Assembly (NCBI GenBank): GCA_944320845.1
Contig: CALUJA010000014.1
Location: 22,842-86,841, forward strand
Direction: 5' to 3'
DNA length: 64,000 nucleotides
Origin: an uncultured Phocaeicola sp.
GTDB lineage: Bacteria > Bacteroidota > Bacteroidia > Bacteroidales > Bacteroidaceae
Shown: in pieces, positions 54,848 to 63,923 of the stretch
Layout: every line of letters begins with the position of its first letter
How positions within the stretch are numbered: the first letter of the stretch is position 1
Notes under the pieces: model-generated
Told to the model about the DNA's origin: nothing
What the model saw: the letters and a program-made list of their open reading frames with translations, nothing else
The model's database searches: none
Position numbers and translations under genes: made by a program

Positions 54848-57800
54848 TTATTTGCAAACAGGAATCGTAAACCATACTTTAAAGCCACCCTCTACCGGCG
54901 ATGCATTGATGCGGCATCCGCGCCGTCCGGAATATTCATCATGCTCCCGGACAATCTGCTTGCACACCAAATACTCCGCGCCTGAAAAGACACCGCCATT
55001 TTCACCCATACAAATACGCGCCTTGTCCGGGTAAAACAAGCCGTTAAGCTCGTCTTGCGTATAGATGCGGCGGAAGTCTGTAAAATCGAAACGCACAAAA
55101 TCACCATCGCGACATGCCGAAAGCACCAATCTGCCCGACTCAGCACAGCGCACCGCCTCATCCAACAGATTTTCCATCAGGAAATGCAGCAACACTTCAT
55201 CGCCCACCACCGACAAAGCCACCGGACGGGCTTCCATCTCCAGTGTCAGACGCTGTTTCCGCAAAAGCCTGTTCAGATATCTGACGGCATAATCCATCAC
55301 ACTCTGCACACTTACATTCATCCGGCGAAAGGTTATCTCGTCCAACTGACGGGCCGCACACGAAGCAAGCAGGGCAAACACATCCTTATAATAACTTACC
55401 AGTTCGTCCATGACACCGAGACGCCTCCGGATTTCCGCATCCTGCGTGCCGTTTATGCTGTCTGCAATCTGCTTGATACGGTTCGGATAATAAACCGTCT
55501 CATGCTTAATGGTAGACAAGCAATTGTCAAGTACCAGATTTTGCACATGCAACTGATTTTCTTCAAACTCCGTGCGGCGGGCATTGTCCTGCATCAACTC
55601 GATGTCACTATATTTCCGCTTGACTTGCACTATGGTGTGATAGAGCACAACGCTAAGGTAACCAAGAACCAGCTCCACGGCCAGACGGTCTTCCTCCCGC
55701 GTCAGCGGACAGACCGGATGCATGGCAAAGACCCCGACCGGCAGCTTCTTGTCTCCCGACTCCACCCACAACGGACAGAATTCCCATCCACTCACCGCTT
55801 TCCACCGCGGCTTCCGCTCGTCAAAGCACCGGCGAACCGCGGCCAAGAGGCCGTCGTCCTTCATGTCTGAATAAAACAGATTCTTCAGTTCACGCGTATC
55901 TTCATCGTATATGGCCAGGCCCAAATTGTCTATGGCAACCAGCTCCTTCGTTTTCTCAAAGAACTTGTTCAGGAAATCCACCGGAACAGTGATTTCTCCT
56001 TCCGTCCCCCAATGGGGAGAAGCCGAGAATACGGCCTCATTGATAGCAAACACCTGCTCCATGTTATAACGATAATGGAGACGGCGACGGACATAAAACA
56101 GATAATAAGCCATCAGACACCCCACTACCAACAAGACAAACACCCCCAATGCTATCCACTTATTATTGGCAGACTGCTGCATCTGGACACAGTATTCCTC
56201 CAAAGACATGTCTTTGCTGAGCCTTTTATAAAGAGTGGCATAAGCTTCGTTGTTATAATGATAGGTGCGAAAATCTTTCAAGGCCAGCGCCGCCACCGCT
56301 GCCTCATTCCTTACATCCAACAAGATATAGTAGTCTGTGCGGAAACCCTTGGAAAGCCAGTCCTGTTCCGCCGCACTCCCCTCGCCGCAAAAGGAAAGCA
56401 ACGGCGTTTCACTGCCCGAAGTGCGGCGGTAACAAGCATTCATGTAATAAAGCACGCTGTCGGCAAACTGCAACGCCTCTTGATAAGCCCCGTTCACATT
56501 ACAGTCGTATACAATATTCGCATAGTCATTGGCCCTTACCAACAGACTGTCATACCCGGCCGGCACCGCCTTCTGCGGGGCAGGTCCGGAAGAACACGAC
56601 ACGCCCACCCATGCAAACAGACAGAGCATCCCCACTCCCCTCCGTATGCCTTTAGGCAAACGGAAATAAAACCGGCTCCCCTCACCCTTCCGGCTTTCGA
56701 TATTGAAAGCACAGACGCTGAATATCGGATTTGTCTTTCTGTATTTCTCGATGATGCCCTTGCAGTTCACCAGTCCGAACCCGTGTCCCTTCCGTTTTTG
56801 AAGCCGGTAGGCATCCGATGCTCCTGCCATACCGATTTTTGCAGAATCGTATATCTTATTGTCCAGAATCAGAGCAATATCCTCGTCCGACAATCCCGGC
56901 CCGTCATCACAGACAGATATCTCCACATAACCGTCCCCCTCTTCCGCCCTTACTTCAATGCTTCCGCCTTCCGGAGTGTATTTGCGTGCATTCTCGGTCA
57001 ATGTGTTCACCATAAACAGAGTCAAGGCCCTGTCTGCCCTGACCAAAGCCCGGGTGGGACATATCAATAAATTCTGATGCTTCGCATCAAACGAATGTTT
57101 CCCCTTGGCAATAACCGAAAAGATTTCGTCCAGCCCGAAACTTTCAATGTTCAGGCTCACTTCTCCCTGCCTCATCCTAATCCAAGACGCAAGAATATCG
57201 TTGTATTCATTGATTCTCGCCACAAGCTCACGGATGTAATCCAGCTTTTCCCGCCTTATCTCGTCTTTTTGTGCATAGACAGAAGAGCGGAGCTTATGGA
57301 TTTCGTTCACCATCCGGTCGATATAAGGCAGCATGTCCGTAACCAAAGAGAGACATGCCTTCTTCACCTCATTCTGACGCTTGTATTCAGCCAGATGGCG
57401 TGCATGGACATAAAGCTCTTTTTCCACCCGCTTTCTCTCGTCATCAAAAGAGACAAAATTCATTCCGTTTTCAAGAGTCCACGCCATATAGGGCAGCAAA
57501 AGACGGATGAACGCCAATTCATCCCTGCGCAGTCTGGCCGAACGCGACAGATAAAGCCGTCCCACCGGTTTCTGCCCGCCCGGGGAAACCAGCGCAAAAG
57601 AGTTGGCGTGCCGTCTGCCCGTTTCCTCTTCCGGGCATTCCTCACCATCCAGCCGGATATCCAGTCCATCCGCCTGAAACTGCCGGAGTATGTCCTTCCC
57701 AACCGCCTGCAAAACGGCATCCTTCACCTCTCCGGCATCCGAAGCATTTACCGGAACGGAAGCGGTTATCTTGCGGCAAAGCGCCAATATCTGCTTTAAC

Positions 57801-59206
57801 CGGTCTACATAGACGGCATTCCTTTTTTTCCGATAAAAGCTTAATCCCACAAACAAGGCCACCAGCACAACGAGTCCGGCGACAACCATCCACAACAAAA
57901 TATTCAACTGCCTGGATTCCCGCTCCAAAGCCTGATAACGGCTTTCAAGCTCCTTGTCCTGACGGGTATAGTCCAGAATATCCAGATAGATGTTGCGATT
58001 ATAGTCTGACTCCCGCTTCCGTCCCATCGCCGAATAAGTCAGGCTTAGCTGCTCACGCAGACGAGCTATCCACTCTGGTACGGTCTTTATGCCTTGGTCA
58101 TTAATCCATGCCAACTCGATGGAAGCCGACTCGTCTGGTATGAACGTGCGGAGACGGTCGAGCGTATCCGTGCAATGATAGTACTTTTCGTGATGAAGAT
58201 TCACATAATCCAAAGCCTGGGCCAGATAATGCAAGGCCTTTTCCGGCTCACCGGCATGATTGTAAAAGGTAGCCACCGTGCGGTAAGTGCCTGAAATCTG
58301 ATACCAGTCCCCGTATTGCTTGAACAGACGAAGGGCATTCCGCGCATAACGAAGCGGCAAACTGTCCAAAGGCACGTTGTCTGCATTGAGAAGGCGCAAA
58401 AGACCGGGCCGTTTCTTCTCCACCAGTTCCCTGTTGCTCCGTGCATTGAGCAGTTCTGCAATTCCCTGCATGGCGTTTGCCTCGAAATAGACATATCCTC
58501 CCACATGACTGGCCTGAAGGCACTCAAGCAGACAGCCCAGTTCGCCCAATGTCACTTCATCCCGACTGGCAGCCTCATACATTTCCCCCGAACCGCGCAT
58601 ATACAGATAATAGAGCGATTGGGCCGTATCTCCCAGCAAAGCATCTTCCGGAACGGCATCTATCGCATCGAGAGACTCTTTCTTCTGCTGCAGGTAATAA
58701 TAATAGATGCCCGAAACAATATAAAACTCAGAAACCGCATAGTCGAAACGCTTCTGCCAACGGCTTTCTTTCAAGAAAGGACGGTCTTCCTCTATCCGCT
58801 TCATCCTGCGCAAGGCACTGTTTCTATAGTCATAAAACTCCTTATTCATAGAAGTCCGCTGACAAATCTTCATCATCCCCACATCAGACACCAAGCGTTC
58901 AATCTCATTTTTGCTTGACAAAAACGCCTTTTCATACAGGCCGGCGGAACGCTCGAAGTCCATCTTCATGAAAGCGCAAAAGGCCAGATTGTTTAAAGAC
59001 TCGGCCCGTCCGCCCGGATAGCCGCCTGCCATCCGGCAGGCTTGCAGGGCCATCTGCGAAGAAGCCTCCAAATCTTTGTAGCGCAGGTCGTATGCCCGTC
59101 CGTTCAGTGAATCCACCAAAGCACAGGAACGAGCCGTCCTGTCCGTGCCGCCACACGAACAAAACACCATAAAGCCCCACAAGACAACCGGAAACCAACG
59201 CCACAT
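54848..59206 (-). CDS. Double TPR sensor histidine kinase in one chain
   Basis: This 1452-residue protein contains two complete sensor units. Unit 1: lipoprotein-like signal (Cys16/Cys18), periplasmic TPR-like region (about 25-430), membrane helix (436-456), dimerisation region with candidate phospho-His637 (NEIHKLR), and an intact ATPase (N-box Asn737, DDGPGLS 767-773, GHGFGL 807-812). Unit 2: basic stretch then hydrophobic segment and lipobox-like VSC (857-871), TPR-like region (880-1010), membrane helix (1016-1038), a GAF-like region (about 1085-1190), His1235 in STIKHETVYYP (DUF5113-like), and an ATPase without the G boxes. A ribosome-binding-like GGAGGGGAG precedes Met860 (56629), so a separate second product is possible. 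I recall DUF5112/DUF5113 proteins of this length in Bacteroides. Confidence 0.8.
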   Translation of the reverse strand: MWRWFPVVLWGFMVFCSCGGTDRTARSCALVDSLNGRAYDLRYKDLEASSQMALQACRMAGGYPGGRAESLNNLAFCAFMKMDFERSAGLYEKAFLSSKNEIERLVSDVGMMKICQRTSMNKEFYDYRNSALRRMKRIEEDRPFLKESRWQKRFDYAVSEFYIVSGIYYYYLQQKKESLDAIDAVPEDALLGDTAQSLYYLYMRGSGEMYEAASRDEVTLGELGCLLECLQASHVGGYVYFEANAMQGIAELLNARSNRELVEKKRPGLLRLLNADNVPLDSLPLRYARNALRLFKQYGDWYQISGTYRTVATFYNHAGEPEKALHYLAQALDYVNLHHEKYYHCTDTLDRLRTFIPDESASIELAWINDQGIKTVPEWIARLREQLSLTYSAMGRKRESDYNRNIYLDILDYTRQDKELESRYQALERESRQLNILLWMVVAGLVVLVALFVGLSFYRKKRNAVYVDRLKQILALCRKITASVPVNASDAGEVKDAVLQAVGKDILRQFQADGLDIRLDGEECPEEETGRRHANSFALVSPGGQKPVGRLYLSRSARLRRDELAFIRLLLPYMAWTLENGMNFVSFDDERKRVEKELYVHARHLAEYKRQNEVKKACLSLVTDMLPYIDRMVNEIHKLRSSVYAQKDEIRREKLDYIRELVARINEYNDILASWIRMRQGEVSLNIESFGLDEIFSVIAKGKHSFDAKHQNLLICPTRALVRADRALTLFMVNTLTENARKYTPEGGSIEVRAEEGDGYVEISVCDDGPGLSDEDIALILDNKIYDSAKIGMAGASDAYRLQKRKGHGFGLVNCKGIIEKYRKTNPIFSVCAFNIESRKGEGSRFYFRLPKGIRRGVGMLCLFAWVGVSCSSGPAPQKAVPAGYDSLLVRANDYANIVYDCNVNGAYQEALQFADSVLYYMNACYRRTSGSETPLLSFCGEGSAAEQDWLSKGFRTDYYILLDVRNEAAVAALALKDFRTYHYNNEAYATLYKRLSKDMSLEEYCVQMQQSANNKWIALGVFVLLVVGCLMAYYLFYVRRRLHYRYNMEQVFAINEAVFSASPHWGTEGEITVPVDFLNKFFEKTKELVAIDNLGLAIYDEDTRELKNLFYSDMKDDGLLAAVRRCFDERKPRWKAVSGWEFCPLWVESGDKKLPVGVFAMHPVCPLTREEDRLAVELVLGYLSVVLYHTIVQVKRKYSDIELMQDNARRTEFEENQLHVQNLVLDNCLSTIKHETVYYPNRIKQIADSINGTQDAEIRRRLGVMDELVSYYKDVFALLASCAARQLDEITFRRMNVSVQSVMDYAVRYLNRLLRKQRLTLEMEARPVALSVVGDEVLLHFLMENLLDEAVRCAESGRLVLSACRDGDFVRFDFTDFRRIYTQDELNGLFYPDKARICMGENGGVFSGAEYLVCKQIVREHDEYSGRRGCRINASPVEGGFKVWFTIPVCK

Positions 59207-59247
59207 GACCCAAATCTCTTTTTATTGCATGATGAACCTACATAAAC

Positions 59248-59301
59248 AAAAAGAGATTGTACCGGTATCAGAAACTCTGACAGGATACAACCTCTCTTTT
59301 T
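59248..59301 (-). terminator. Terminator of the histone H1-like gene
   Basis: AAAAAGAGA (59248-59256) pairs with TCTCTTTTT (59293-59301), with further pairs TTGTA/TACAA and an inner TCAGA/TCTGA stem. On the minus strand it ends in a T tract. It separates the small gene from the sensor kinase gene. Confidence 0.65.
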
Positions 59302-59319
59302 CAGGTGTTGCTGCAATCT

Positions 59320-59496
59320 TTATTTTTTTGATTCTTCCAGAGACACCTTTCTAAATTCCTTCAAGACCTTTTCCAACTCCAAAGAAGCCTTACGAGCACG
59401 AGTTCCTGCTGCCTTGTTTCCTTTGCTTGCCTGCAATTCAGCGTCTGCTATCAATGCAGCATTCAATTCCTTGATTTTTGCAATTAATTCGTTCAT
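59320..59496 (-). CDS. Histone H1-like protein
   Basis: This 58-residue protein begins MNELIAKIKELNAALIADAE and continues with a Lys/Ala/Arg-rich stretch (ASKGNKAAGTRARKASLELE) and VLKEFRKVSLEESKK. It matches the small histone H1/Hc1-like proteins annotated in Bacteroides, thought to bind DNA or RNA and compact the nucleoid. The frame was read codon by codon and has no interruption. Both flanks are non-coding: a terminator follows, and tilS precedes by 99 bases. No -7 box with a full match was found upstream. Confidence 0.75.
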   Translation of the reverse strand: MNELIAKIKELNAALIADAELQASKGNKAAGTRARKASLELEKVLKEFRKVSLEESKK

Positions 59497-59595
59497 AGTC
59501 CTTAAATATTTGATTAATATGTCTCAAAATAAATACAATTCATTCAATGTAACGCTTCCACCGCTTCATTTTTTACATCTTTTAATATATAAGAC

Positions 59596-60894
59596 CTATT
59601 TTGTAGGTATTTCTACGCGCAAAACCAGAATGCGCCGTGTCGTTGGCGTTACCCGAAAGCGATTATCTGTCCGTTCGTCCACCAGCCAGACAATATCATC
59701 TCCGCTGCAGACCACGTATTGCTTTTCTTTCTGAAACAGGGAAAACTTACGGTCAAGCAGATAATCGCGCACTTTCTTGAAGCCCTTCATCCCATAAGGC
59801 ACGAACCTGTCGCCCGACCGCCACTTGCGAAGCACCAAAGGCATCGTGACAAAATCTGCATCCAGATAGGCCTCGGTGGTCACACGAGGGACAGAAAAAG
59901 CACCGTCGCACACGATAATCTCCTGATGGAGCAAAGGCTGCACTTCCTTATCCTCCTTGTATTTCCAGACCAACTCCTCACGATCACACAGCAACACCTT
60001 GTCGTCTGTATAGAAAAGCTTGCCCGGCTGCCCGTCCATACACATATATATATCTTTTATCTGCGACGAATTGAAGCCCAAAGGATAAAGCAACTCATAC
60101 AGCACAGCCTTGGGAGATACCTCGCTCCGCAATGCCGGGATGCTGATGCGCCGCTCTCCCGTCTGAACACGCGCGCAAGCCTTCCTTATCTCCGCATCAT
60201 AAACATCCGCCACATCTGAAAGACGGCGGGCGGTCTCCACAATAGACTCCCGTATCGAAGGATTCATCGACTCCAGCAAAGGCAATACATCCAGACGCAG
60301 CTTGTTGCGCGTAAATTCATCCTTCAGATTTGTGCTGTCTGTCACATAAGTCTGCCCCAATTCCAACAGATAATCCAGAATTTCTTCACGGCTCACCCCC
60401 AACAGCGGCCGTACAATCCTTCCGTTTACCGGACGGATTCCCCGCAAACCGTCTATTCCCGTCCCTCTGACCAGGTTAAGCAAAAAAGTTTCCACACTGT
60501 CATCCCGATGATGGGCCACCGCCACCACATCGGCACGGATATCACTCCGCAAGCGTTCGAACCATTCATAACGAAGTTCCCGTGCGGCCATCTCGACAGA
60601 AATCCTGTGCCCGGCAGCGTAACGCTCCGTATCGAAATGAGCGACATGCAGTGTCACCCCCAGTTTTCCAGCCAAAGTCCGTACAAACTCCTCGTCGCGG
60701 TCTGATTCTTCTCCCCGCAAATGAAAATTACAATGCGCAGCTTCACAGGCGTAGCCTGCCTGCAAAAGCACGCGCAGCAGGGCCACAGAATCGGCTCCTC
60801 CGCTCAAAGCCACCAATATCCGGCTGCCAGACCCGAACAAGCTCCCGCTTTCTATGAAGCGCAGCACCTTCCGTATGAATTTATCCTTATACAT
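59596..60894 (-). CDS. tilS: tRNA(Ile)-lysidine synthase
   Basis: This 432-residue enzyme adds lysine to C34 of the tRNA-Ile that reads AUA, which makes AUA decode as isoleucine. The PP-loop SGGADS (31-36) and the central NKLRLDVLPLLE region are followed by the C-terminal TilS domain (about 350-430, FVPYGMKGFKKVRDYLLDRK). The longer reading to 60930 includes a start upstream of the predicted transcription start, because the -7 box lies at 60932-60939, so the ATG at 60894 is chosen. It is divergent from feoAB. Confidence 0.94.
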   Translation of the reverse strand: MYKDKFIRKVLRFIESGSLFGSGSRILVALSGGADSVALLRVLLQAGYACEAAHCNFHLRGEESDRDEEFVRTLAGKLGVTLHVAHFDTERYAAGHRISVEMAARELRYEWFERLRSDIRADVVAVAHHRDDSVETFLLNLVRGTGIDGLRGIRPVNGRIVRPLLGVSREEILDYLLELGQTYVTDSTNLKDEFTRNKLRLDVLPLLESMNPSIRESIVETARRLSDVADVYDAEIRKACARVQTGERRISIPALRSEVSPKAVLYELLYPLGFNSSQIKDIYMCMDGQPGKLFYTDDKVLLCDREELVWKYKEDKEVQPLLHQEIIVCDGAFSVPRVTTEAYLDADFVTMPLVLRKWRSGDRFVPYGMKGFKKVRDYLLDRKFSLFQKEKQYVVCSGDDIVWLVDERTDNRFRVTPTTRRILVLRVEIPTK

Positions 60895-60931
60895 ACATTT
60901 TATTTCACGCGCACCAAAAACAAGTTTCATG

Positions 60932-60939
60932 CAAAGATA
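60932..60939 (-). promoter_or_regulatory. -7 box of tilS
   Basis: TATCTTTG on the minus strand, about 38 bases before the tilS start; it sets the start codon. Confidence 0.5.
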
Positions 60940-61033
60940 AATGTTTTTTTCAGGCGGCCATAATCCTGCCAGCCTTTTCTCTCGGCGGCAAAAGACCGCT
61001 CCGGAAGATATTATTTAAAAACAATCTAAATTG

Positions 61034-61065
61034 TTTGCACAAGCAAAGTCAATCTTCTATATTTG
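61034..61065 (+). promoter_or_regulatory. Promoter of feoAB
   Basis: TTTG (61034-61037) and TATATTTG (61058-61065) are 20 bases apart, close to consensus. It lies across a TTG at 61063 that could be read as an upstream start and so rules it out. No clear Fur box was recognised. Confidence 0.7.
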
Positions 61066-61089
61066 CAGACAAAAAACGAAATAAGACAC

Positions 61090-63555
61090 ATGAGATTATC
61101 AGAACTAAAGACAGGAGAAAAGGGATTCATCATTAAAGTGTTAGGACACGGAGGTTTCCGCCGGCGCATCATCGAGATGGGATTCATCAAAGGCCAGGCG
61201 GTGGAAGTGCTGCTGAACGCACCGCTGAAAGACCCGATAAAATACAAGGTGATGGGCTATGAAATCTCCCTGCGGAGGCAGGAGGCATCCATGATTGAAG
61301 TAATCAGCGAGGAAGAAGCACGGAAATCGGCCGCCAAAGACATTGACTATCATGCCCCCATCTCGGAGACAATCCCCGTAACAGAAGAGGAAATGAAGAA
61401 GATTGCGCGGGGAGAACGGCGTACTATCAATGTGGCGCTGGTGGGAAATCCCAATTGCGGCAAGACTTCGCTGTTTAATGTCGCGTCCGGCTCTCACGAA
61501 CACGTAGGAAACTACAGCGGCGTAACGGTGGATGCCAAGGAAGGATATTTCGAGTTCCAAGGCTACCGGTTCCGTCTGGTCGACCTGCCGGGAACTTACT
61601 CCCTATCGGCCTACAGTCCGGAAGAGCTCTATGTGCGCAAGCATATTATAGAAGAGACACCGGATGTAATCATCAACGTGATAGATGCCGGCAATCTGGA
61701 ACGAAACCTTTATCTGACCACCCAGCTCATCGACATGAACGTGCGTATGGTAGTGGCACTGAACATGTATGACGCACTGCTGCACAGCGGGAACAAGCTT
61801 GACATCAAAAAACTGAGCCAACTGTTGGGCGTTCCCATCGTTCCGACCGTGAGCCGCACGGGCGAAGGAATCGACAATCTGTTCCATGTAATCATCGGAC
61901 TCTACGAAGGAGCCGACTTTATGGAACAGAAGAAAGAAATCCAGAATGAGGTGCTGCGAGAATTCCGCGAATGGCACGACGCCTATGTGCCCGACCACAA
62001 ATATGACGGCAACGACTTCGCCCCCAAAGGATATATCCGTCATATCCACATCAATCACGGACCGGAACTGGAACGGAGCATTGATGCCGTGAAAAAGGAA
62101 ATCAGCAAAAACGACAGTATCCGGTATAAATACTCGACCCGCTTCTTGTCCATCAAACTGCTGGAAAACGACAAGGACATCGAAGACCGGGTCATTTCAC
62201 AGCTGCCCAATGCTCAAGAAATCATCCGGATACGCAACGAAGAAGCCCAACGCCTGTACAATGTTCTCAATGAAGACAGTGAACAAGCCATTACAAACGC
62301 AAAATACGGCTTTATCTCCGGGGCACTCAAAGAGACTTATACGGATACAAACCAAAATACGGAAATGTTTACACGCATTGTCGACAGTATCGTGACACAC
62401 CGTATCTGGGGATACCCGATATTTTTCATCTTTCTCTACATCATGTTTGAAGCCACATTCGTATTGGGAGAATACCCGATGCAAGGCATCGAATGGCTTG
62501 TCGGGAAAATCGGGGAACTGGTGGAAACCTTTATGCCCGCCGGTGCGCTGAAAGACTTGATTATCGACGGCATCATCGGCGGCGTAGGCGGAGTCATCGT
62601 ATTCCTGCCCAACATACTTCTGCTCTATCTCTTCATCTCCTTCATGGAGGACTCCGGATATATGGCAAGAGCCGCCTTCATCATGGACAAAATCATGCAC
62701 AAGATGGGACTTCACGGGAAATCATTCATCCCTCTGATTATGGGTTTCGGATGTAATGTTCCTGCCATTATGGCTTCACGCATCATCGAAAGCCGCAAGT
62801 CAAGACTGGTTACCATGCTCGTCAATCCGCTCATATCGTGCAGTGCCCGTCTGCCCATCTACTTAGTCATGATAGGCGCATTCTTTCCGAACAACGCAAG
62901 TTTGGTGCTGCTTTCCATCTATGCAACCGGCATCCTTCTGGCGGTTCTGATGGCACGCATTTTTTCCAAGTTCCTCATCAAGGGTGATGATACGCCTTTC
63001 GTCATGGAACTGCCTCCCTATCGCATGCCGACATCCAAGTCGGTCTTGCGCCACACATGGGAAAAGGGCGAACAGTATCTGAAGAAAATGGGAGGTATCA
63101 TCATGGTAGCCTCCATCATCATCTGGTTTCTGGGATATTATCCTAATCATGCCGAATATCAGACTGTAGCAGAACAACAGGAAAACTCTTACATCGGCCA
63201 GATAGGCAAAGCCATCGAACCTGCCATTGAGCCGTTAGGCTTTGACTGGAAAATGGGAATCGGCATCCTTTCCGGTATAGGAGCCAAAGAGCTTGTTGTC
63301 AGCACGCTCGGTGTCCTTTATACAAACGAAGGCGATGTGGACAATGTAAATCTGGCAGACCGCATCCCAATCACTCCTCTCGTAGCGTTCGGATATATGC
63401 TGTTTGTGCTGATTTATTTCCCATGCATAGCAACCCTCGCCGCCATCAAACAAGAGTCAGGCAGTTGGAAGTGGGCTATCTTTGCCGCAGGATATACCAC
63501 GGCACTGGCATGGGTAGTGGCATTTTTTGTGCATCAGATAGGAAGTTTATTCTAA
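61090..63555 (+). CDS. feoB: FeoA-FeoB fusion, ferrous iron transporter
   Basis: This 821-residue protein fuses FeoA (about 1-72, SH3-like, RLSELKTGEKGFIIKVLGHGG) to FeoB. The G domain has G1 GNPNCGKT (119-126), G3 DLPG (165-168) and G4 NMYD (225-228); about eleven membrane helices with two gate motifs follow (about 435-815). It imports Fe2+ across the inner membrane under low oxygen. The fusion is usual in Bacteroidetes. The ATG at 61090 matches the FeoA start; the earlier TTG at 61063 lies in the -7 box. A small Cys-rich gene follows. Confidence 0.96.
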   Translation: MRLSELKTGEKGFIIKVLGHGGFRRRIIEMGFIKGQAVEVLLNAPLKDPIKYKVMGYEISLRRQEASMIEVISEEEARKSAAKDIDYHAPISETIPVTEEEMKKIARGERRTINVALVGNPNCGKTSLFNVASGSHEHVGNYSGVTVDAKEGYFEFQGYRFRLVDLPGTYSLSAYSPEELYVRKHIIEETPDVIINVIDAGNLERNLYLTTQLIDMNVRMVVALNMYDALLHSGNKLDIKKLSQLLGVPIVPTVSRTGEGIDNLFHVIIGLYEGADFMEQKKEIQNEVLREFREWHDAYVPDHKYDGNDFAPKGYIRHIHINHGPELERSIDAVKKEISKNDSIRYKYSTRFLSIKLLENDKDIEDRVISQLPNAQEIIRIRNEEAQRLYNVLNEDSEQAITNAKYGFISGALKETYTDTNQNTEMFTRIVDSIVTHRIWGYPIFFIFLYIMFEATFVLGEYPMQGIEWLVGKIGELVETFMPAGALKDLIIDGIIGGVGGVIVFLPNILLLYLFISFMEDSGYMARAAFIMDKIMHKMGLHGKSFIPLIMGFGCNVPAIMASRIIESRKSRLVTMLVNPLISCSARLPIYLVMIGAFFPNNASLVLLSIYATGILLAVLMARIFSKFLIKGDDTPFVMELPPYRMPTSKSVLRHTWEKGEQYLKKMGGIIMVASIIIWFLGYYPNHAEYQTVAEQQENSYIGQIGKAIEPAIEPLGFDWKMGIGILSGIGAKELVVSTLGVLYTNEGDVDNVNLADRIPITPLVAFGYMLFVLIYFPCIATLAAIKQESGSWKWAIFAAGYTTALAWVVAFFVHQIGSLF

Positions 63556-63583
63556 TTCATATATAAATTATTGTATAAAGTTT

Positions 63584-63739
63584 ATGGGGATTCAAGATAT
63601 TGTTGTATTGACTATAGTTTCTTGCTGTGTGATTTATGCAGCAAGAAACATCTTTAAAGCCCTTACATATAAGAAGAAAAGCAGTTGCAACTGCGGATGT
63701 GGATGCACCAAATGCCACATGAGTCAAAAGAAAAAATGA
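63584..63739 (+). CDS. FeoB-associated Cys-rich membrane protein
   Basis: This 51-residue protein begins with a membrane helix (about 5-26, GIQDIVVLTIVSCCVIYAARN) and ends with a basic stretch and a cysteine cluster CNCGCGCTKCHM (35-46). Proteins like this follow feoB in many Bacteroidetes and Firmicutes and probably bind iron for the transporter. It starts 28 bases after feoB on the same strand. The reading frame was followed codon by codon to the TGA at 63737. Confidence 0.85.
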   Translation: MGIQDIVVLTIVSCCVIYAARNIFKALTYKKKSSCNCGCGCTKCHMSQKKK

Positions 63740-63756
63740 GTTTTTTCGGGCGAATG

Positions 63757-63788
63757 TATTGCAAATATCAAAAATAGTTGTACCTTTG
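63757..63788 (+). promoter_or_regulatory. Promoter of the tRNA-Cys genes
   Basis: TATTG (63757-63761) and TACCTTTG (63781-63788) are 19 bases apart, 32 bases before the first tRNA. Confidence 0.6.
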
Positions 63789-63820
63789 CATCGCGTTTGA
63801 GAAAAGGCCTGATATAGTCC

Positions 63821-63892
63821 GGTTCCTTGGATGAGTGGCTTAGTCAGCGGTCTGCAAAACCGCGTACGGCGGTTCGAATCCGCCAGGAACCT
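63821..63892 (+). tRNA. tRNA-Cys (GCA), copy 1
   Basis: A 72-base cloverleaf: acceptor arms GGTTCCT / AGGAACC, anticodon stem GCGGT / ACCGC with loop CTGCAAA (anticodon GCA), and T arm GGCGG TTCGAAT CCGCC. The discriminator base is T, as usual for tRNA-Cys. The CCA end is not encoded. Confidence 0.93.
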
Positions 63893-63923
63893 CACTATAC
63901 TAACAAAACGAAGCGAACGTTTT

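Noticed and set aside
56012-57070. 352-codon open frame on the plus strand
   Set aside because: It is antisense to the double sensor kinase and has shadow-like composition.
61063-61089. TTG start for the FeoAB gene
   Set aside because: The TTG lies in the -7 promoter element, so it would not be in the transcript; the ATG at 61090 matches the FeoA start.
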